Assembly (NCBI RefSeq): GCF_026005215.1
Contig: NZ_BPMA01000027.1
Coordinates: 1 to 64,000 of the forward strand
DNA: 64,000 nt
Direction of reading: 5' to 3'
Source: Capnocytophaga catalasegens
GTDB taxonomy: Bacteria > Bacteroidota > Bacteroidia > Flavobacteriales > Flavobacteriaceae
Shown here: one piece after another, positions 61,662 through 64,000 of the stretch
Numbering within the stretch: the first letter of the stretch is position 1
Layout: every line of letters starts with the position of its first letter
Made by a program: the position numbers and the translations under genes
The notes under the pieces: model-generated
Told to the model about the DNA's origin: nothing
Seen by the model: the letters and a program-made list of their open reading frames with translations, nothing else
Database searches by the model: none

Positions 61662-62582
61662 TTATTTAGCTTTGTCAGACGAATCATCATTCCAAAAATC
61701 AAAATAATTAAACCATTGAAGTGGATATTTTTCTAGCATTTGTTGCATATTTTCAGTATAAGCATTCAACAATCCTTGCGAATCACGATGCTTAGTTTGT
61801 GCCACTCGTGCATACAAGTGATAGTGAGAGGCTGTTTCTTTCATTACATAGACAAAAATTACAGGGACACCCAAGCGAGAAGCAATCAAAAAAGGACCTA
61901 TGGGGAAGTCTGTTTCCTTGCCCAAAAGAGTACCCCGCAACGATTTTGTTCCTTGAAAATATCTATCGCCTGTAAAACAAATTATTTCATTGTTAGAAAG
62001 AGCATTATTTATTTCATAAATATGAGACATATCATATTTTACAAAAATAAATTTATTTGTTGATTTTTCAGTAGAAATACGTTCCAAATATTCTTTAATA
62101 ACCGAATGCTCTAAGTCTGTCGTTACCATATTGATTTGATAATCGAAATCAATATCTGCAAAAAAATGTTCTGCAATTTCAAAATTACCAATATGAGCGC
62201 TTATAAGCACACCACCCTTGCGTGCTTTTAACAATTTATGAAGATTTTCAATTCCGTCAAACTCGTAAGTGAATTTGTGACGAAGTCCCACACTAATAGC
62301 TATTTTGTCAATGATTGTTTGCCCAAAGGTAAAATAGTTCCAATATCGTTTTTTGGTGGCTTTCCAATGAGAATATCCCAATCGTTTTTCAAAGTAATAT
62401 TGCAAATAACGATTTGATTTGCGTTCGAAAATAAAATAATAAAATGCAACAAAGTACAGAACTACGTATGCTGTACGTACACCCAATTTTTTGATACAAA
62501 AAACGAAAATCTGGTATCCTAAAAGAGTTCCTTTGGATTTACCTGCCCATTTTCGATTTGTTGTATCATTAGTGTTTTGCAT
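61662..62582 (-). CDS. LpxL-like lysophospholipid acyltransferase
   Basis: A 306-residue membrane-linked acyltransferase: a hydrophobic start (RTAYVVLYFVAFYYFIF), GGVLISAHIGNFEIAEHFFA with the H-x4-E/D-type catalytic pattern, and ICFTGDRYFQGTKSLRGTLL. Such enzymes acylate lipid A, and homologues appear in flexirubin/aryl-polyene clusters. It overlaps the ACP gene by 14 bp, so the two are coupled. It lies beside a ketosynthase, supporting a pigment or lipid role. Confidence 0.87.
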   Translation of the reverse strand: MQNTNDTTNRKWAGKSKGTLLGYQIFVFCIKKLGVRTAYVVLYFVAFYYFIFERKSNRYLQYYFEKRLGYSHWKATKKRYWNYFTFGQTIIDKIAISVGLRHKFTYEFDGIENLHKLLKARKGGVLISAHIGNFEIAEHFFADIDFDYQINMVTTDLEHSVIKEYLERISTEKSTNKFIFVKYDMSHIYEINNALSNNEIICFTGDRYFQGTKSLRGTLLGKETDFPIGPFLIASRLGVPVIFVYVMKETASHYHLYARVAQTKHRDSQGLLNAYTENMQQMLEKYPLQWFNYFDFWNDDSSDKAK

Positions 62583-62820
62583 TGATTTTATTTTCTATTG
62601 TTACATAGAAATCATCAAAGGTTACAATGTGTTTGAAATCCGATTCAGTAAGTTTCACCCCGAAATTATCTTCAATAATTACAACCAAATCAACATAGTC
62701 AAGACTATCCAAGTCTAGTGTTTCTCGTAAATTGGCTGTGGGTGTGATACTCAGTTTTTCTATTTCAAATTCATCAACCAAAAATCCGTCCACAATTTTG
62801 ATAATTTCGTCCTTATTCAT
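62569..62820 (-). CDS. Acyl carrier protein of the pigment/lipid cluster
   Basis: An 83-residue ACP. The phosphopantetheine Ser is in LDLDSLDYVDLVVIIEDNFG; the rest fits the four-helix fold. It is distinct from the housekeeping AcpP type and translationally coupled to the acyltransferase. It would carry the growing chain made with the adjacent ketosynthase. Confidence 0.92.
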   Translation of the reverse strand: MNKDEIIKIVDGFLVDEFEIEKLSITPTANLRETLDLDSLDYVDLVVIIEDNFGVKLTESDFKHIVTFDDFYVTIENKINAKH

Positions 62821-62950
62821 AACTATTTAGCATTCTAATTTTACTTTAACTCTGCCCAAAAAGGAAAGTATTTACAAAATGCAAAATTAGAAAAAATATT
62901 TGGAAAAAGTTAATTATTCAAAGTTAAAGTTTTGGACAAATTCAAAAGAA

Positions 62951-64000
62951 TTATTTTTTAAATTTTTTTAGTATCAAAGCCGAATTTGTTCCACCAAAAC
63001 CAAACGAATTGGATAGAAAAGAATTTATTTTACGTTGCTGGGTCTCGGTGATAATATTCAGTTTTTTGCTATCTTCATCAAGGGTTTCAATATTGATATT
63101 GGGTGCAATAAAGTCGTTATTCATCATTAGTATCGAATAGATAATTTCGCTGGCTCCCGCCATCCAACATTCGTGTCCAGTCATTGATTTTGTAGAACTT
63201 ACAGGAGTATTACATTCGCCAAAAACCTGATAAATCGCTTTGGCTTCATTGGCATCACCAAGTAAAGTTGAAGTAGCGTGTGCGTTGATGTAATCAATTT
63301 CCGATGCAGGCATATCAGCCTCACATAAAGCCCGTTGCATAGCCATTGCAGGCCCTTCAACGTTGGGCGTAGAGATGTGTCCTCCGTTGGAAGAAAAACC
63401 ATATCCGACAACCTCTGCCAGTATGTGAGCACCGCGTTTTATGGCCGATTCGTAACTCTCAAGAATAAGTGTAGCACCTCCACCACTGGGTACAAGACCA
63501 TCGCGATTTGCATCGAATGGGCGCGAGGCTTTGGTAGGTTCGTTTTCTCGCATTGAAAAGACGCCCAATCCATCAAAACTGCTCATTCCGTAGGGATTTA
63601 TTTCTTGTGCTCCTCCACAAATAATTAGTTCTTGCAATCCATTTTTTATCAGAAAATAACCCAATCCGACCGAGTGAGACCCACTAGCACAGGCGGCACT
63701 TATTGTCATATTTATTCCACGAAGCTGAAACAAGGTTGAGAGATTCATTGTTATGGTCGAATTCATCGTTTGGAAAATAGCTCCCGAGCCTACGAGTGTG
63801 GTGTCTTTCTTTTCTCGAATTTTGTCAGTAGTTTCAACAACGGCTTTGGCAGTACTATCATTTCCGTATAAAATACCCACTTCGTTGGTTTGAAAAAAAT
63901 CTTTATCAATTTTTGCCAAACGAAGAGCCTCACAGGTAGCCATATAAGCAAATTCGGTTTCTTGTCCAATAGAAACACGTTGTCTGCGCGTTAGAAAAGG
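62951..64000 (-). CDS. Beta-ketoacyl-[ACP] synthase, N-terminus outside window
   Basis: The frame stays open from the stop at 62951 to base 64000; an internal Met at 63943 is not the start, as 19 more codons (PFLTRRQRVSIGQETEFAY) precede it in frame. Thiolase-fold active site: Cys in ISAACASGSHSVGLGYF, His in NAHATSTLLGDANEAKAI, His in SMTGHECWMAGASE. It would extend an acyl or aryl-polyene chain on the adjacent ACP. The C-terminus is complete (SFGFGGTNSALILKKFKK). Confidence 0.93.
   Translation of the reverse strand, partial: PFLTRRQRVSIGQETEFAYMATCEALRLAKIDKDFFQTNEVGILYGNDSTAKAVVETTDKIREKKDTTLVGSGAIFQTMNSTITMNLSTLFQLRGINMTISAACASGSHSVGLGYFLIKNGLQELIICGGAQEINPYGMSSFDGLGVFSMRENEPTKASRPFDANRDGLVPSGGGATLILESYESAIKRGAHILAEVVGYGFSSNGGHISTPNVEGPAMAMQRALCEADMPASEIDYINAHATSTLLGDANEAKAIYQVFGECNTPVSSTKSMTGHECWMAGASEIIYSILMMNNDFIAPNINIETLDEDSKKLNIITETQQRKINSFLSNSFGFGGTNSALILKKFKK

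Overview
The window looks like chromosomal DNA of a Flavobacteriaceae member (Bacteroidota), most plausibly Capnocytophaga or a close relative; the genus is inference. The DNA is AT-rich. Shine-Dalgarno sites are rare, and promoters fit the Bacteroidota pattern (TTTG, about 18 bp, TAnnTTTG). Secreted proteins are mostly lipoproteins. Lineage markers are gldE/gldD gliding genes linked to mutY-ssb, a SusC/SusD locus, a mevalonate-pathway decarboxylase, and a flexirubin/aryl-polyene type gene set.

Layout. 1-6.1 kb (minus): an edge-truncated fibronectin-III-like secreted protein, a triple-PKD lipoprotein, an outer-membrane barrel and pckA. 6.2-8.6 kb (minus): purK-mscS-yidD-DUF423 operon. 8.8-12.3 kb (plus): zinc-ribbon protein, DtxR/MntR regulator, DUF3298-type lipoprotein, ArsC-like protein, fabI. 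12.5-16.5 kb: a gene-poor accessory stretch with a large SMI1/KNR4 + SUFU protein, a leader-peptide/terminator RNA and three unrecognised genes. 16.5-29.1 kb (minus): a complete levan/fructan utilisation locus (susC, susD, DUF4960 binding lipoprotein, GH32, broken GH32 levanase, FHS permease, fructokinase). 29.4-34.0 kb: serine hydrolase, phosphate transporter, TlpA-like lipoprotein. 34.4-41.8 kb (plus): DUF6341-like protein, DUF6377-like regulator, ABC ATPase, mvaD, mutY, ssb, gldE, gldD. 41.8-44.9 kb (minus): TatD, flippase, gpsA. 45.4-50.0 kb: a GC-richer efflux cluster with a broken DUF3302 gene and a broken divergent Crp/Fnr regulator, bracketed by palindromic repeats. 50.3-57.8 kb: msrAB, nuclease-family protein, tiny Cys-rich membrane protein, thioredoxin protein, LolC/E-type permease, rbfA, yqeY, tRNA-Arg(TCG), SemiSWEET, YD-repeat-like protein. 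57.9-64 kb (minus): pigment-type genes (darA-like, acyltransferase, ACP, ketosynthase) interrupted by a single-chain restriction-modification-like gene.

How genes work together: SusC/D and the DUF4960 lipoprotein would bind and import levan oligosaccharides, the GH32 enzymes cut them, the permease moves fructose across the inner membrane and fructokinase phosphorylates it. The main surface levanase gene carries three disabling lesions. Most notable observations: this levanase pseudogene; a 42-bp tandem repeat inside the same locus whose copies keep two hairpins with one compensatory pair change; a leader-peptide-like RNA with alternative hairpins at 14.8-15.0 kb; palindromic repeats translated in frame inside the methyltransferase gene; and clustered gene decay in the efflux island.
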